64,000 bases of DNA, taken from Neorhizobium galegae bv. orientalis str. HAMBI 540. GTDB lineage: Bacteria; Pseudomonadota; Alphaproteobacteria; Rhizobiales; Rhizobiaceae. The DNA lies in NCBI RefSeq assembly GCF_000731315.1, contig NZ_HG938353.1:992001-1056000 (forward strand), given 5' to 3'. Below the pieces are notes generated by a model that made no database searches, was not told the origin of the DNA, and saw only the letters and a program-made list of their open reading frames with translations. Position numbers and translations under genes: made by a program. The first letter of the stretch is position 1. Every line of letters starts with the position of its first letter. Shown piece after piece: positions 1 through 9,671 of the stretch.

Positions 1-760
1 CATCGATCGAGATCGAACCGTCCGGCTGGATCTCGCAGATGATGACTTCGCCATTCTCCACGTCGCGGACGAACTTGGCGCCGATGATGTCGAGCGCGCA
101 GGTTTCCGAGGCGAAGATCGGCTTGCCGTCGAGTTCGCCCATGACCAGCGGGCGGATGCCGGTGGGGTCGCGCGCGGCGATCAGCTTGGTGCGGGTGACG
201 GCGAGCATCGAATAACCGCCTTCCATCTGCCGTATCGCATCGATGAACCGGTCGGCGGTCGACGAATAACGGGAGCGGGCGATGAGGTGCAGGACGACTT
301 CGGTATCGGAGGTCGACTGACAGATGGCGCCACCGGCGATCAATTGCCGGCGCAGCGTCAGGCCGTTAGTGAAATTGCCATTGTGGGCAACCGCGATGCC
401 GCCGACTTCGAGTTCGGCAAACAGCGGCTGGACGTTGCGCAGCGCGACTTCGCCGGTGGTCGAATAACGGTTGTGGCCGATGGCAATATTGCCGGGCAGG
501 CGGGCAAGGGTGACAGGGTCGGTGTAATGGTCGCCGACGAGGCCCATGCGGCGTTCCGAATGGAAGCGCAAGCCGTCGAAGGAGACGATGCCGGCCGCTT
601 CCTGGCCGCGGTGCTGCAGGGCGTGCAGCCCGAGCGCCGTCAGCGTCGCGGCCTCGGGATGGCCGAGAATGCCGAACACGCCGCATTCCTCATGCAGCGT
701 ATCGCCATCCCACTCATTGACGCTGTCCTCGGCGAATGTCTCGGAAACCGGCTGTTTCAT
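1..760 (-). CDS. purF: Amidophosphoribosyltransferase, 5' part only
   Basis: Catalyses the first committed step of purine synthesis, converting PRPP and glutamine to phosphoribosylamine. The window holds the N-terminal glutamine amidohydrolase half (about 253 residues); the phosphoribosyltransferase half lies beyond the left edge. The ATG is at 758-760. A propeptide of about 25 residues precedes the CGVFGI motif, so Cys26 should become the N-terminal nucleophile after processing, as is usual for this family. Further motifs are HRGQEAAG, GHNRYSTTG and AHNGNFTN. cvpA lies just upstream on the same strand, the classic cvpA-purF arrangement. purN and purM lie at the other end of the window. Confidence 0.96.
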   Translation of the reverse strand, partial: MKQPVSETFAEDSVNEWDGDTLHEECGVFGILGHPEAATLTALGLHALQHRGQEAAGIVSFDGLRFHSERRMGLVGDHYTDPVTLARLPGNIAIGHNRYSTTGEVALRNVQPLFAELEVGGIAVAHNGNFTNGLTLRRQLIAGGAICQSTSDTEVVLHLIARSRYSSTADRFIDAIRQMEGGYSMLAVTRTKLIAARDPTGIRPLVMGELDGKPIFASETCALDIIGAKFVRDVENGEVIICEIQPDGSISID

Positions 761-816
761 CTTGGCCCCTTATCCCTGTGGACAACCTGTCCCTGTCGGA
801 AAAATGGAAAGGCCGG

Positions 817-836
817 CCGGGGGAGAAGCTCCCCGG
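817..836 (-). other. Stem-loop between cvpA and purF
   Basis: Left arm 817-825 and right arm 829-836 pair over 8 bp with one bulged G and a 3-nt loop. On the minus strand it lies after the cvpA stop and before the purF start, with only a weak, interrupted T-rich tract. It may be an attenuator or an mRNA-stability element. Confidence 0.35.
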
Positions 837-915
837 AAACCAGCCTGTTTTTCACTTAGATGCGAATGATACCACAAATGGTGACGTTTTGCGCTGCATC
901 AAGCGCAAGATCACG

Positions 916-1503
916 TCAATTATTTGTCGCAGGCGCGTCATCTGCCGCCGGCTGATCCTGAGCCGGAGCGCCATCGGCAGGCGCTGCTTCCTTGCCGAGG
1001 ATGCGGGCGCGGATCTGCGGCTCGATATCGGCGGGCAGCACGGCTTCGAGGCGGGCGACCAGCGTATCGAGGAATGGCTTCGATTTCGCCTGTGTCACCC
1101 AGGTCGGCTGGGCATTGGCGGCCACCAGCCAGTTCCAGAACGCGACAGCGACGACGAGCAGCAGGATGCCGCGAGCGGCGCCGAACAGGAAACCAAGCGT
1201 CCGGTCGAGCGCACCGATGCGGCTGTCGATGATGAAATCGGCGATCCGCGTGGTGATGAACGAGATGACGATCAGCGCGATCAGGAAGATGGCGCCCGCG
1301 GACGCGGCGATCGCGATGCGCTCGTCACTGAGGTGCGGCTTCACATAGGGCAGAACCAGGGGATAGAGGTAATAGGCGGCGGCGATCGAGCCGGCCCAGC
1401 TTGCTATCGACAGCACCTCTCGCGAAAAACCGCGAACCATGGCGAGAACGGCGGAAAACAGCGTCACAGCGATGACGATACCATCGAAAATCGTGATGGG
1501 CAT
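916..1503 (-). CDS. cvpA: CvpA family inner-membrane protein
   Basis: A 195-residue CvpA/colicin V production family protein. The first 125 or so residues contain four hydrophobic segments, beginning right after the start (PITIFDGIVIAVTLFSA). A C-terminal soluble tail rich in Ala, Pro and Asp follows. Family members are linked to colicin V export in E. coli, envelope homeostasis and purF co-transcription, but the biochemical role is unsettled. It sits upstream of purF and downstream of radA on the same strand. Length is normal for alphaproteobacteria. Confidence 0.9.
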   Translation of the reverse strand: MPITIFDGIVIAVTLFSAVLAMVRGFSREVLSIASWAGSIAAAYYLYPLVLPYVKPHLSDERIAIAASAGAIFLIALIVISFITTRIADFIIDSRIGALDRTLGFLFGAARGILLLVVAVAFWNWLVAANAQPTWVTQAKSKPFLDTLVARLEAVLPADIEPQIRARILGKEAAPADGAPAQDQPAADDAPATNN

Positions 1504-1517
1504 ATATGATCTACTCC

Positions 1518-1549
1518 AGACTTGCCGACTTCAAGACTTGCCGGCTTCA
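1518..1549. repeat. Two tandem 16-bp repeats between radA and cvpA
   Basis: Two adjacent 16-bp copies (1518-1533 and 1534-1549) differ at one base. They lie in the 104-bp gap between the radA stop and the cvpA start. No function is evident. Confidence 0.6.
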
Positions 1550-1607
1550 AGCCCGGCGCCCCGCCTTACCGCAGCCGTCATACATCAGCGGGCTTGTTAA
1601 CGGAAGA

Positions 1608-3011
<1,404 letters not shown>

Positions 3012-3019
3012 GGGGAATT

Positions 3020-3328
3020 TCAGGTTTCGCTTGTCGTGAAATCGTCGGGGGAGACGTTCTGGTGGCCGTGCAGGACGCGGAGAACGGTCAACTCGGTCTC
3101 GCTGATCCGAAAGAAGATGATCCGTTCTCGATAGGCGAAGCTACGGATGCCGGTGCCGAATTCTCGCTCGACACCGGTCAGACCGAGCTCGGCGAAGGAG
3201 TGAACCTTTGCAAAGATGTCGAGAACAAACCGATCTGCTGCGGGGGGATTTTCGAGAGATATATAGGCGTGATCTTCGATCAAGTCGGCACGCGCTGTGG
3301 TGGTCCAGACGGCGTCTCGGGTTTTAAT
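3020..3328 (-). CDS. parE: RelE/ParE family toxin
   Basis: Type II toxin paired with the ParD-like antitoxin just upstream. ParE toxins generally poison DNA gyrase, but the target here is not known. The frame has no ATG or GTG upstream of the conserved N-terminus. The segment VWTTTARADLIEDHAYI, typical of the ParE start, lies upstream of the first TTG (3281-3283). I therefore place the start at the ATT codon at 3326-3328, which overlaps the antitoxin stop by one base and gives 102 residues. A TTG start would give 87 residues and cut into the fold. The C-terminal region (ERIIFFRI, LRVLHGHQN) is typical of the family. The call is firm; the start is inferred. Confidence 0.82.
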   Translation of the reverse strand: MKTRDAVWTTTARADLIEDHAYISLENPPAADRFVLDIFAKVHSFAELGLTGVEREFGTGIRSFAYRERIIFFRISETELTVLRVLHGHQNVSPDDFTTSET

Positions 3329-3599
3329 GGCCGGTCCCCGTCTTCTGCTTGCGTTCGGCCGACATGCGCTTGATGTCGTTCAGCAAGTCTTCCCCGGAAG
3401 CATAATGATGGACACGGCCGGCTTCGACGTCATCGATCCCCTCCTGGATAAGGCGCTGCAGCTCGACGAGCTTGCCTTCCTTGCTCCCAAGCAGTCGCAG
3501 TCCCGCTGCCACGACTTCGTCGACATCCTTATAAATCCCGGCCTTCACCTGTTCCTCGATGAAGTCGCGGTCCTCGTCGCTGAGATGGATCTCGGTCAT
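3324..3599 (-). CDS. parD: ParD-like ribbon-helix-helix antitoxin
   Basis: A 91-residue antitoxin of the ParD/CopG-like family. A short N-terminal strand is followed by helices with the family signature (DVDEVVAAGLRLL, residues about 25-37) and a charged, flexible C-terminus that would wrap the toxin. It lies upstream of the toxin with overlapping stop and start codons, implying translational coupling. ParD proteins normally repress their own promoter. A strong promoter (3620-3648) sits just upstream, within reach of such autoregulation. The pair separates alr from radA. Confidence 0.88.
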   Translation of the reverse strand: MTEIHLSDEDRDFIEEQVKAGIYKDVDEVVAAGLRLLGSKEGKLVELQRLIQEGIDDVEAGRVHHYASGEDLLNDIKRMSAERKQKTGTGH

Positions 3600-3619
3600 T
3601 TCGATCTCCTTTTGTTCTC

Positions 3620-3648
3620 ATATAGCACGAGGGATTTCCGCTTCCAAG
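3620..3648 (-). promoter_or_regulatory. parDE promoter, CTTGGA-N17-CTATAT
   Basis: Minus-strand hexamers CTTGGA (3643-3648) and CTATAT (3620-3625) are separated by exactly 17 bp. They match the rhizobial housekeeping sigma pattern almost perfectly and lie about 20 bp upstream of the parD ATG, between alr and parD. The toxin-antitoxin pair therefore looks like an independent transcription unit. Confidence 0.6.
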
Positions 3649-3665
3649 AGGCAAGCGGATGCCGA

Positions 3666-4832
3666 TCAGTCGTCGGGATAAATATAACGCCGCTCATAGC
3701 GCAGGCCGAGGCTGGTGAGCAGCTCGTAGCCGATCGTGCCGGCGGCGCGGGCAACGTCGTCGAGGGCGACGTTCGGGCCGAACAGTTCGACATAGTCGCC
3801 GGCCTGGATGTTCGATGCCGGGATATCGGTGACGTCGAAGATCGTCAGGTCCATGGTGATGCGGCCGATGACCGGCACCTTGCGGCCGGCGACGAAGCCG
3901 AAACCGCCCTGGGCGACTGTCTTGCGTAGCGGCACCCCAGAGCCGGAGAGTGCGCGCTTGTAGCCGTCCGCATATCCGGCAGACACGACCGCCAGCCGGC
4001 TGTCGCGGGAAAGCTGGTAGGTTCCGCCGTAGCTCACCGTCTCGCCCTTTTTCCCGTCGCGGATCTGGATGATGCGGGCTTCCGCCTTGGCGACCGGCTT
4101 CATCGGGTTCGGCACCCCGGCCACCGCCTCGCCGCCGTAAAGCGCGATGCCGGGGCGGGTGAGATCGAAATGATAGTCGGGGCCGAGGAAGATCCCGGCG
4201 GAAGCCGAAAGGCTCGTCTCGATGCCTTCGAAAGCCTCGGCAACCCTTTGGAAAGCCGAAAGCTGCTTCTGATTGAGCGGCGAAGAGGGAGTGTCGCCGC
4301 TATGGAGATGCGACAGCACCAGGACCGGCGAGAAGCTTGCCGGACGCGACACGTCGTTGGCAAAGGCAATGGCATCCTCGAGCGGCAGGCCGAGACGATT
4401 GAAGCCGGTGTCCACCTGCAGCGCGCAGGGGTGGTCGCCATATTCCGATGTTACCGACATCCAGAAGGCGAGCTGTTCTTCCGAGGCCAGAACCGGCACC
4501 AGATCGTGTTCGAAGAACATCCGCTCCTGGCCGGGCCAGATGCCGGAGAGCACGTAGATCCGGGCGTCGGGCGCATAGGTGCGCAGCGTCATGCCTTCCT
4601 GCACCACCGCCACGAAGAAATCCCGGGCGCCGGCCTCGTAAAGCGTGATGCCGCAATCCTCGAGCCCGAGCCCGTAGGCATCGGCCTTGACGACGGCCGC
4701 CGTCCGCGCCGTTCCCGACCGCCGCGCCATCTGCCGCCAATTGTCGCCAAGCGCCCCCAGGTCGACCGTCAGCCGGACCGGCGCGATATCGAAATCGTCG
4801 GGATAGGAAAGCTCGCTGTCGAAATCGGTCAT
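3666..4832 (-). CDS. alr: Alanine racemase
   Basis: PLP-dependent enzyme making D-alanine for peptidoglycan. The 388-residue protein starts at the ATG at 4830-4832; the open frame extends further upstream but has no family similarity there. The PLP-binding lysine is in AVVKADAYGLG, and the catalytic tyrosine region is VSAGYADGYKRAL. Length is normal for the family. dnaB lies upstream across a repeat-containing gap, and the parDE promoter starts right after the stop. Confidence 0.95.
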   Translation of the reverse strand: MTDFDSELSYPDDFDIAPVRLTVDLGALGDNWRQMARRSGTARTAAVVKADAYGLGLEDCGITLYEAGARDFFVAVVQEGMTLRTYAPDARIYVLSGIWPGQERMFFEHDLVPVLASEEQLAFWMSVTSEYGDHPCALQVDTGFNRLGLPLEDAIAFANDVSRPASFSPVLVLSHLHSGDTPSSPLNQKQLSAFQRVAEAFEGIETSLSASAGIFLGPDYHFDLTRPGIALYGGEAVAGVPNPMKPVAKAEARIIQIRDGKKGETVSYGGTYQLSRDSRLAVVSAGYADGYKRALSGSGVPLRKTVAQGGFGFVAGRKVPVIGRITMDLTIFDVTDIPASNIQAGDYVELFGPNVALDDVARAAGTIGYELLTSLGLRYERRYIYPDD

Positions 4833-4978
4833 GTCGGCTCGTAGGGCATGAGGATCGGGGGATGAGAACGGTTGCAGCGATCCTACCGGTTTCGAAGGCA
4901 GGAAAAAGACCATGCCCGCAAAATCCTTCGCGCTGCACAATCTTTTGGGCCATGGGGAGTTCAGGCGACGCTGCGAGC

Positions 4979-5085
4979 CAAGTCCCCTCCCCAACCCCTC
5001 CCGACAAGGGGGAGGGCTCCACGCACCCTCATATGATCGCCCTACCGCGAGCGGGGAGAGAGTTAGGGGTGATGGGCAAACGCCC
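4979..5085. repeat. Intergenic mosaic or palindromic repeat
   Basis: The 256-bp alr-dnaB gap holds a GC-rich block with a perfect 7-bp inverted repeat (4996-5002 with 5010-5016, 7-nt loop). A second C-rich copy lies just before it, and a trailing segment is rich in GGGGAGAGAG. This pattern resembles the dispersed intergenic palindromic elements of rhizobial genomes. Family assignment is from recall; only one copy was noticed in this window. Confidence 0.45.
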
Positions 5086-5088
5086 CGA

Positions 5089-6585
5089 TCAATGCTCTTC
5101 GTATTGCGTAAAGCTCGGATCGGCCAAATCGGCGAAGCGGGTGTATTCGGACTGGAAGGCGAGCTTGACGGTGCCGGTCGGCCCGTGGCGCTGCTTGGCG
5201 ATGATCACGTCGGCGGTGCCCTTCACCTTGTCCATCAGCGCTTCCCATTCGGGATATTTCGGGTCGGCGATGTCGCGGGGTTCCATGTTCTTCACGTAGT
5301 ATTCCTCGCGGAACACGAACAGCACCACGTCGGCGTCCTGTTCGATCGAGCCCGATTCGCGAAGGTCGGAGAGCTGCGGGCGTTTGTCGTCACGGCTTTC
5401 CACCTGGCGCGAGAGCTGCGACAGCGCGATGATCGGCACGTTGAGTTCCTTGCCGAGCGCCTTCAGGCCGGTGGTGATCTGGGTGATTTCCTGGACGCGG
5501 TTCTCGCCGGATTTGCCCGAGCCGGTCATCAGCTGGATATAGTCGACCACCAGGCAATCGAGGCCGCGCTGGCGCTTCAGTCGGCGGGCGCGGGCGGAAA
5601 GCTGGGCAATCGAGATACCGCCGGTCTGGTCGATGAACAGCGGCACCTTCTGCATCATTTGGCTGCAGGCGACGAGCTTTTCGAAATCCGCCTCGGTGAT
5701 GTCGCCGCGGCGGATCTTTGACGAGGAGACTTCCGTCTGCTCGGAGATGATACGGGTGGCGAGCTGTTCGGCCGACATTTCGAGCGAATAGAAGCCGACG
5801 ACGCCGCCGTTCTTGGCCTTGTACGAGCCGTCCGGCTGCACTTCCGGCTCGTAGGAGGCGGCAATGTTATAGGCGATGTTGGTCGCAAGCGAGGTCTTGC
5901 CCATGCCCGGGCGTCCCGCAAGCACGATCAAGTCGGAGCGCTGAAGCCCGCCCATCTTGCTGTCGAGAGACATGATGCCGGTCGAGACACCGGAAAGATG
6001 GCCGTCTCGCTCGAAGGCCTGGCCGGCCATGTCGATGGCAAGCGCCACCGCATCGTTGAACGACTGGAAGCCGCCGTCGTACCGGCCGTTTTCAGCGAGT
6101 TCGAACAGCCGCCGTTCGGTATCCTCGATCTGGGTCTGCGGCGGCATGTCGAGCGGCGCGTCGAAGGCGATGTTGACCATGTCCTCGCCGATGGTGATCA
6201 GCGCGCGGCGGAGCGCCAGGTCGTAGATCGCCCGGCCGTAGTCCTCCGCATTGATGATCGACACGGCTTCTGAGGCGAGGCGGGCGAGATATTGCGCCAC
6301 CGTCAGGTCGCCGACCTTGTCGTCGGCGGGCAGGAAGGTCTTGATCGTCACCGGGTTGGCGGTCTTGCCCATGCGGATGATGTCGCCGGTGACCTCGAAG
6401 ATCTTGCGGTGCAGCGGCTCGTAGAGATGGACGGGCTTCAGGAAATCGGAGACGCGGTAATAGGCGTCGTTATTGACCAGGATCGCGCCGAGAAGCGCCT
6501 GTTCGGCCTCGATATTGTTCGGGGCTTCGCGGTAATGCGGCTCTGCCGGCTGGATGTTGGCGAGCTTGCGTACTGCGTCGTTCAT
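5089..6585 (-). CDS. dnaB: Replicative DNA helicase DnaB
   Basis: Hexameric 5'-3' helicase that unwinds DNA at the replication fork. The 498-residue protein starts at the ATG at 6583-6585 (MNDAVRKLAN); the longer open frame adds an unrelated leader. The N-terminal domain (EAEQALLGAIL near residue 27) is followed by the RecA-like helicase domain with Walker A GRPGMGKTS and the Walker B region DCLVVDYIQLM. The C-terminal motif ESRDDKRPQLSDLRESG is also present. It is followed by alr and preceded by the rplI terminator. Confidence 0.97.
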   Translation of the reverse strand: MNDAVRKLANIQPAEPHYREAPNNIEAEQALLGAILVNNDAYYRVSDFLKPVHLYEPLHRKIFEVTGDIIRMGKTANPVTIKTFLPADDKVGDLTVAQYLARLASEAVSIINAEDYGRAIYDLALRRALITIGEDMVNIAFDAPLDMPPQTQIEDTERRLFELAENGRYDGGFQSFNDAVALAIDMAGQAFERDGHLSGVSTGIMSLDSKMGGLQRSDLIVLAGRPGMGKTSLATNIAYNIAASYEPEVQPDGSYKAKNGGVVGFYSLEMSAEQLATRIISEQTEVSSSKIRRGDITEADFEKLVACSQMMQKVPLFIDQTGGISIAQLSARARRLKRQRGLDCLVVDYIQLMTGSGKSGENRVQEITQITTGLKALGKELNVPIIALSQLSRQVESRDDKRPQLSDLRESGSIEQDADVVLFVFREEYYVKNMEPRDIADPKYPEWEALMDKVKGTADVIIAKQRHGPTGTVKLAFQSEYTRFADLADPSFTQYEEH

Positions 6586-6791
6586 GGTGTTTTCCGTTCT
6601 GTCCCTGTACCCCGGCAGTACCCTTAGAGGTGTCTGGCCTGTCACGAAACGGCAATATCGATTCCCACAGTAGTTCACAGGCAAAAGCGCGCCGCGAAGC
6701 GAAAAATGGTCGGAAACCGTAAATCCGTTTGACTGTGTCCCGGAGCGAATCGACTCGGGGAAGCTCACCCTTTTTATAGCCCGAAAAAGAC

Positions 6792-6822
6792 AAAAAAACG
6801 CCCGGACCTTTCGGACCGGGCG
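6792..6822 (-). terminator. Rho-independent terminator of the rpsF-rplI operon
   Basis: A 24-nt hairpin (6799-6822) has ten positions per arm with a single A-A mismatch and a TTTC loop. On the minus strand seven T residues (6792-6798) follow it. It lies about 30 bp beyond the rplI stop. Confidence 0.85.
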
Positions 6823-6849
6823 CTCTTTGAAATGCTCTGGAAGCGACGA

Positions 6850-7425
6850 TTATTCGTCTTCGCCGGCGCCGTCGGCTTCCGGATCGAAGAAGTCTTCCGG
6901 ACGCAGGGCATCTTCGTCGACGCCGTAGATGGCGTCGGCCGAGGTGAGGCTTTCGCCCTGGGACTGACGTTCAGCTTCTTCCGTCGAGCGGGCGACGTTC
7001 AGCTGGACCGAAACTTCGACTTCCGCATGCAGGTGCAGGGAGACCTTGTGCAGGCCGATTTCCTTGATCGGCGTGTTGAGGTCGACCTGGTTGCGGCCGA
7101 TGGTGAAGCCGTCGGCAGCCAACGCGTCGACGATGTCACGGGCAGCGACGGAGCCATAGAGCTGGCCGGTTTCGCCGGCGGCGCGCACGACGACGAAGGA
7201 CTTGCCGTCGAGAACTTCGGCGACCTTCAGGGCTTCGCCCTTGCGCTCGAGGTTGCGGGCTTCGAGCGTGGCGCGCTCGGATTCGAAGCGCTTCTTGTTG
7301 GCTTCGTTGGAGCGGAGAGCCTTGCCGAGCGGCAGAAGGTAGTTGCGGGCAAAGCCGTCGCGGACCTTGACGGTTTCGCCCATCTGGCCAAGCTTCGGTA
7401 CGCGTTCAAGCAGAATGACTTGCAT
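6850..7425 (-). CDS. rplI: 50S ribosomal protein L9
   Basis: Large-subunit protein binding 23S rRNA near the L1 stalk. The N-terminal L9 domain is clear ([19 protein letters not shown], then GFARNYLLP), followed by the connecting helix and C-terminal domain. At 191 residues it exceeds the common length of about 150 because of an acidic tail after residue 150, usual in rhizobial L9. It is the last gene of the rpsF-rpsR-DUF2232-rplI operon. Confidence 0.97.
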   Translation of the reverse strand: MQVILLERVPKLGQMGETVKVRDGFARNYLLPLGKALRSNEANKKRFESERATLEARNLERKGEALKVAEVLDGKSFVVVRAAGETGQLYGSVAARDIVDALAADGFTIGRNQVDLNTPIKEIGLHKVSLHLHAEVEVSVQLNVARSTEEAERQSQGESLTSADAIYGVDEDALRPEDFFDPEADGAGEDE

Positions 7426-7450
7426 GGTTAGATTTCCTTTCGATCAGTCG

Positions 7451-7489
7451 GTTCTTGTTTTTCAGTTCTTGTTTTTCAGTTCTTGTTTT
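7451..7489. repeat. Tandem 14-bp repeat at the end of the DUF2232 gene
   Basis: Almost three head-to-tail copies of a 14-bp unit (7451-7464, 7465-7478, 7479-7489) span the DUF2232 stop codon. The last four residues (ENKN) and the stop are encoded in the first copy, so copy-number change downstream would alter only the intergenic spacer before rplI. Confidence 0.65.
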
Positions 7490-8462
7490 CGGTGGTCTTG
7501 TTGTCGGGGCTCGCGTCGGCCTTGAGCGGAGTGAGCGCGATCGTCCGCCTCGTATCGGAAAGCCCCAGTATGAGGATCGCGATCGCCGGCAGGACGAGCA
7601 TTGAAGAGAGGTAGCAGAGGACGAGGACCGGGATGCGCCAGTCCTTGCCGAGGCTGCGGAAATGCAAGGAGGCGAAACCGGCCATCAGGAAGCCGGCGCC
7701 GAACGTGCCGCAGATCGTTGCGCCGATCATCGCTGGAACGCCGCCGAGGAAGGAGAGCACGATGCCGCCGAGGAAGATGAAGATCGCATGCCGGTTCATC
7801 CGGAGCGCCGACGGCATGTCCTCGCGCGGACGCAAGGCCCGGCCGGAGCGCGAGACGATGCGCACGGCGATATAGAATGCGGTAAACAGCAGCGTCACCC
7901 AGACGCCGCCCTGGACGAGCGGCAACATCAGCACCAGCAGCGACTTGGTCTGCGCCATGCCCGCCGGTTCCGGCGTGAAGGCTGGCTCCTGGGCCTTGAG
8001 GGCCGCGGTCATCGCGTCGACCATCTGGTCGGTGAGTTCCGGGCCGTAGCCGATCGCAACGCCCAGCGCGATGACGGCGATCGTCACCAGGCCGCAGAGA
8101 TGCAGAAGGATATCCGAGATCGGGTACCAGGCCATCAGGTTGTCCGGGCCGCCGAGTTCGGAAGCGGGACGCGCCAGGTTGGCGAGATGCGAAAGCCAGC
8201 CGGCCGGGATCAGCGTGAACACCGCCATGGCGACCGCAAACATCGGCGAGACGAGGATGGCGCCGAGAACGGCGGCGGTCACGATGCCGATGACGGCGGC
8301 GCGGTTGCCCCAGCCGAGGCCGGCGATGAAGATCGGAAGCGAGGAGGCGGCGTAAAGCAAGGACGCAAACGACAGCTGCGCATTCGCACCCAGCACGAGC
8401 AGGGTGGCGGCAATGCCGGCAAGAATGCCGGTGGGCAGCACTGTCTGTATCTTGTCCGTCAC
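7476..8462 (-). CDS. DUF2232 multi-pass membrane protein
   Basis: A 328-residue inner-membrane protein with about eight hydrophobic segments spread along its length, starting at residue 9 (LPTGILAGIAATLLVLGA). It lies between rpsR and rplI, where DUF2232 proteins are commonly found in alphaproteobacteria. Some relatives have been proposed as membrane components of transport or envelope systems, but no function is established. A charged 20-residue tail ends in a sequence-repeat region. Co-transcription with ribosomal genes is inferred from same-strand order. Confidence 0.82.
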   Translation of the reverse strand: MTDKIQTVLPTGILAGIAATLLVLGANAQLSFASLLYAASSLPIFIAGLGWGNRAAVIGIVTAAVLGAILVSPMFAVAMAVFTLIPAGWLSHLANLARPASELGGPDNLMAWYPISDILLHLCGLVTIAVIALGVAIGYGPELTDQMVDAMTAALKAQEPAFTPEPAGMAQTKSLLVLMLPLVQGGVWVTLLFTAFYIAVRIVSRSGRALRPREDMPSALRMNRHAIFIFLGGIVLSFLGGVPAMIGATICGTFGAGFLMAGFASLHFRSLGKDWRIPVLVLCYLSSMLVLPAIAILILGLSDTRRTIALTPLKADASPDNKTTENKN

Positions 8463-8582
8463 GGTCTCGCTGTCCTGCTTTTTGAAGCAGTTAGGGGATC
8501 ACACCTGATGAATTCTCTCAGGTACATCATCCCCAACATGGGATTTTGAAGTTCCGATCCGCGCCCATCGCGGAAGGGATAG

Positions 8583-8609
8583 ACCCGCTGACTCTTAATC
8601 AGCGGGTCC
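8583..8609 (-). other. Perfect 10-bp stem-loop downstream of rpsR
   Basis: Arms 8583-8592 and 8600-8609 are perfectly complementary, with a 7-nt loop, 11 bp after the rpsR stop. No T-run follows on the minus strand. A 3' mRNA-stabilising or partial attenuation element is more likely than a full terminator, since the operon appears to continue into DUF2232 and rplI. Confidence 0.55.
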
Positions 8610-8620
8610 GGTATTCGTAA

Positions 8621-8875
8621 TTACGCTACGACGTAGGGCAGCAGGCCGAGGAAACGGGCGCGCTTGATCGCCTTGGCGAGTTCGCGCTGCTTCTTCTGGG
8701 AAACGGCCGTGATGCGCGACGGAACGATCTTGCCGCGCTCGGAAATGTAGCGCTGCAGGAGGCGTACGTCCTTGTAGTCGATCTTCGGCGCATTGGCACC
8801 CGAGAACGGGCAGGTCTTGCGGCGGCGATGGAACGGACGGCGTGCCTGGGAGGAGGATGATGATACGTCAGCCAT
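8621..8875 (-). CDS. rpsR: 30S ribosomal protein S18
   Basis: Small-subunit protein that pairs with S6 on the platform. The 84-residue sequence has the typical basic N-terminus ([13 protein letters not shown]), the core [19 protein letters not shown], and the RNA-binding end [19 protein letters not shown]. It lies 22 bp downstream of rpsF. Confidence 0.97.
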   Translation of the reverse strand: MADVSSSSSQARRPFHRRRKTCPFSGANAPKIDYKDVRLLQRYISERGKIVPSRITAVSQKKQRELAKAIKRARFLGLLPYVVA

Positions 8876-8897
8876 GGTCTTTTCTCCTTAGCCTCTA

Positions 8898-9377
8898 TTA
8901 CGCACGGTCTTCGCGCGGACGGCGCTCGAAGCCGCCTTCACGCGGACCACGGTCCGGACGGTCGCCGAAGCCGCCTTCGCGGCGCGGAGGACGGTCGCCG
9001 AATTCGCGGCGCGGGCCACGGTCGTCGCCATCGCGGCGCGGACGGTCGTCGCGGTCGCGCTTCTGCATCATCGCCGACGGACCTTCTTCATGCTTTTCGA
9101 CGGCGATCGTCATGTAGCGAAGAACGTCTTCGTTGATGCGCATCTGGCGTTCCATCTCGTGCACGGCCGGAGCCGGTGCGTCGATGTCCATCAGGGCGTA
9201 ATGAGCCTTGCGGTTCTTGTTGATGCGGTAGGTGAGGGACTTGAGGCCCCAGTTTTCAATGCGCCCGACTTTGCCGCCGTTAGCTTCGATGACGCCCTTG
9301 TACTGTTCGACGAGGGCATCAACCTGCTGAGCGGACATATCCTGCCGGGCAAGGAATACGTGTTCATAAAGAGCCAT
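8898..9377 (-). CDS. rpsF: 30S ribosomal protein S6
   Basis: First gene of its operon. The S6 fold is evident in residues 1-95 ([15 protein letters not shown], then [16 protein letters not shown]). The tail from about residue 105 is a low-complexity run rich in Arg, Asp, Gly and Pro that brings the length to 159. Such tails are common in alphaproteobacterial S6. A 220-nt leader and a good promoter lie upstream. Confidence 0.97.
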   Translation of the reverse strand: MALYEHVFLARQDMSAQQVDALVEQYKGVIEANGGKVGRIENWGLKSLTYRINKNRKAHYALMDIDAPAPAVHEMERQMRINEDVLRYMTIAVEKHEEGPSAMMQKRDRDDRPRRDGDDRGPRREFGDRPPRREGGFGDRPDRGPREGGFERRPREDRA

Positions 9378-9602
9378 GTAAGCTTTGCCTTTTCTTGCGG
9401 TTGTCTACCCGGACCTCGGCGGCTAAGCCTCAACGACTGCTCCTGGACGGGAAAACCCGAGGCAAGAAAAGTGTTGTATCGAGACGGTCGAGAGCGGAGA
9501 CACGGGAGGCTTGGACCCTATGGTCCCTGCGGCTTCTTTTTTCAAAGAAACCTGCCCTCCGTTCAGCCACCAGCCAGAAGACCGGGTGTTGCGAACAGCG
9601 CG
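9378..9602 (-). promoter_or_regulatory. Long structured leader of rpsF
   Basis: From the predicted start site near 9595 to the rpsF ATG is about 218 nt without a convincing ORF. On the minus strand it contains CGGG-TTTT-CCCG, an enclosing GCCTC/GAGGC pairing, and GGACC-ATAG-GGTCC. A GCCGCCGAGG stretch lies near the ATG. Bacterial rpsF leaders are often bound by the S6:S18 complex, and an autogenous role is plausible but not shown by sequence alone. Confidence 0.4.
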
Positions 9603-9630
9603 CTTATACGGATTTTTGGCGAGATGGCAA
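9603..9630 (-). promoter_or_regulatory. rpsF operon promoter, TTGCCA-N16-TATAAG
   Basis: Minus-strand TTGCCA (9625-9630) and TATAAG (9603-9608), equivalently CTTGCC-N17-TATAAG, are placed as in rhizobial vegetative promoters. They are the best promoter candidate between rpsF and the upstream HTH gene. Confidence 0.5.
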
Positions 9631-9671
9631 GGGGAAGGTTCGAAATCCGGTCTCCGGCGCTATTCCCGCCC

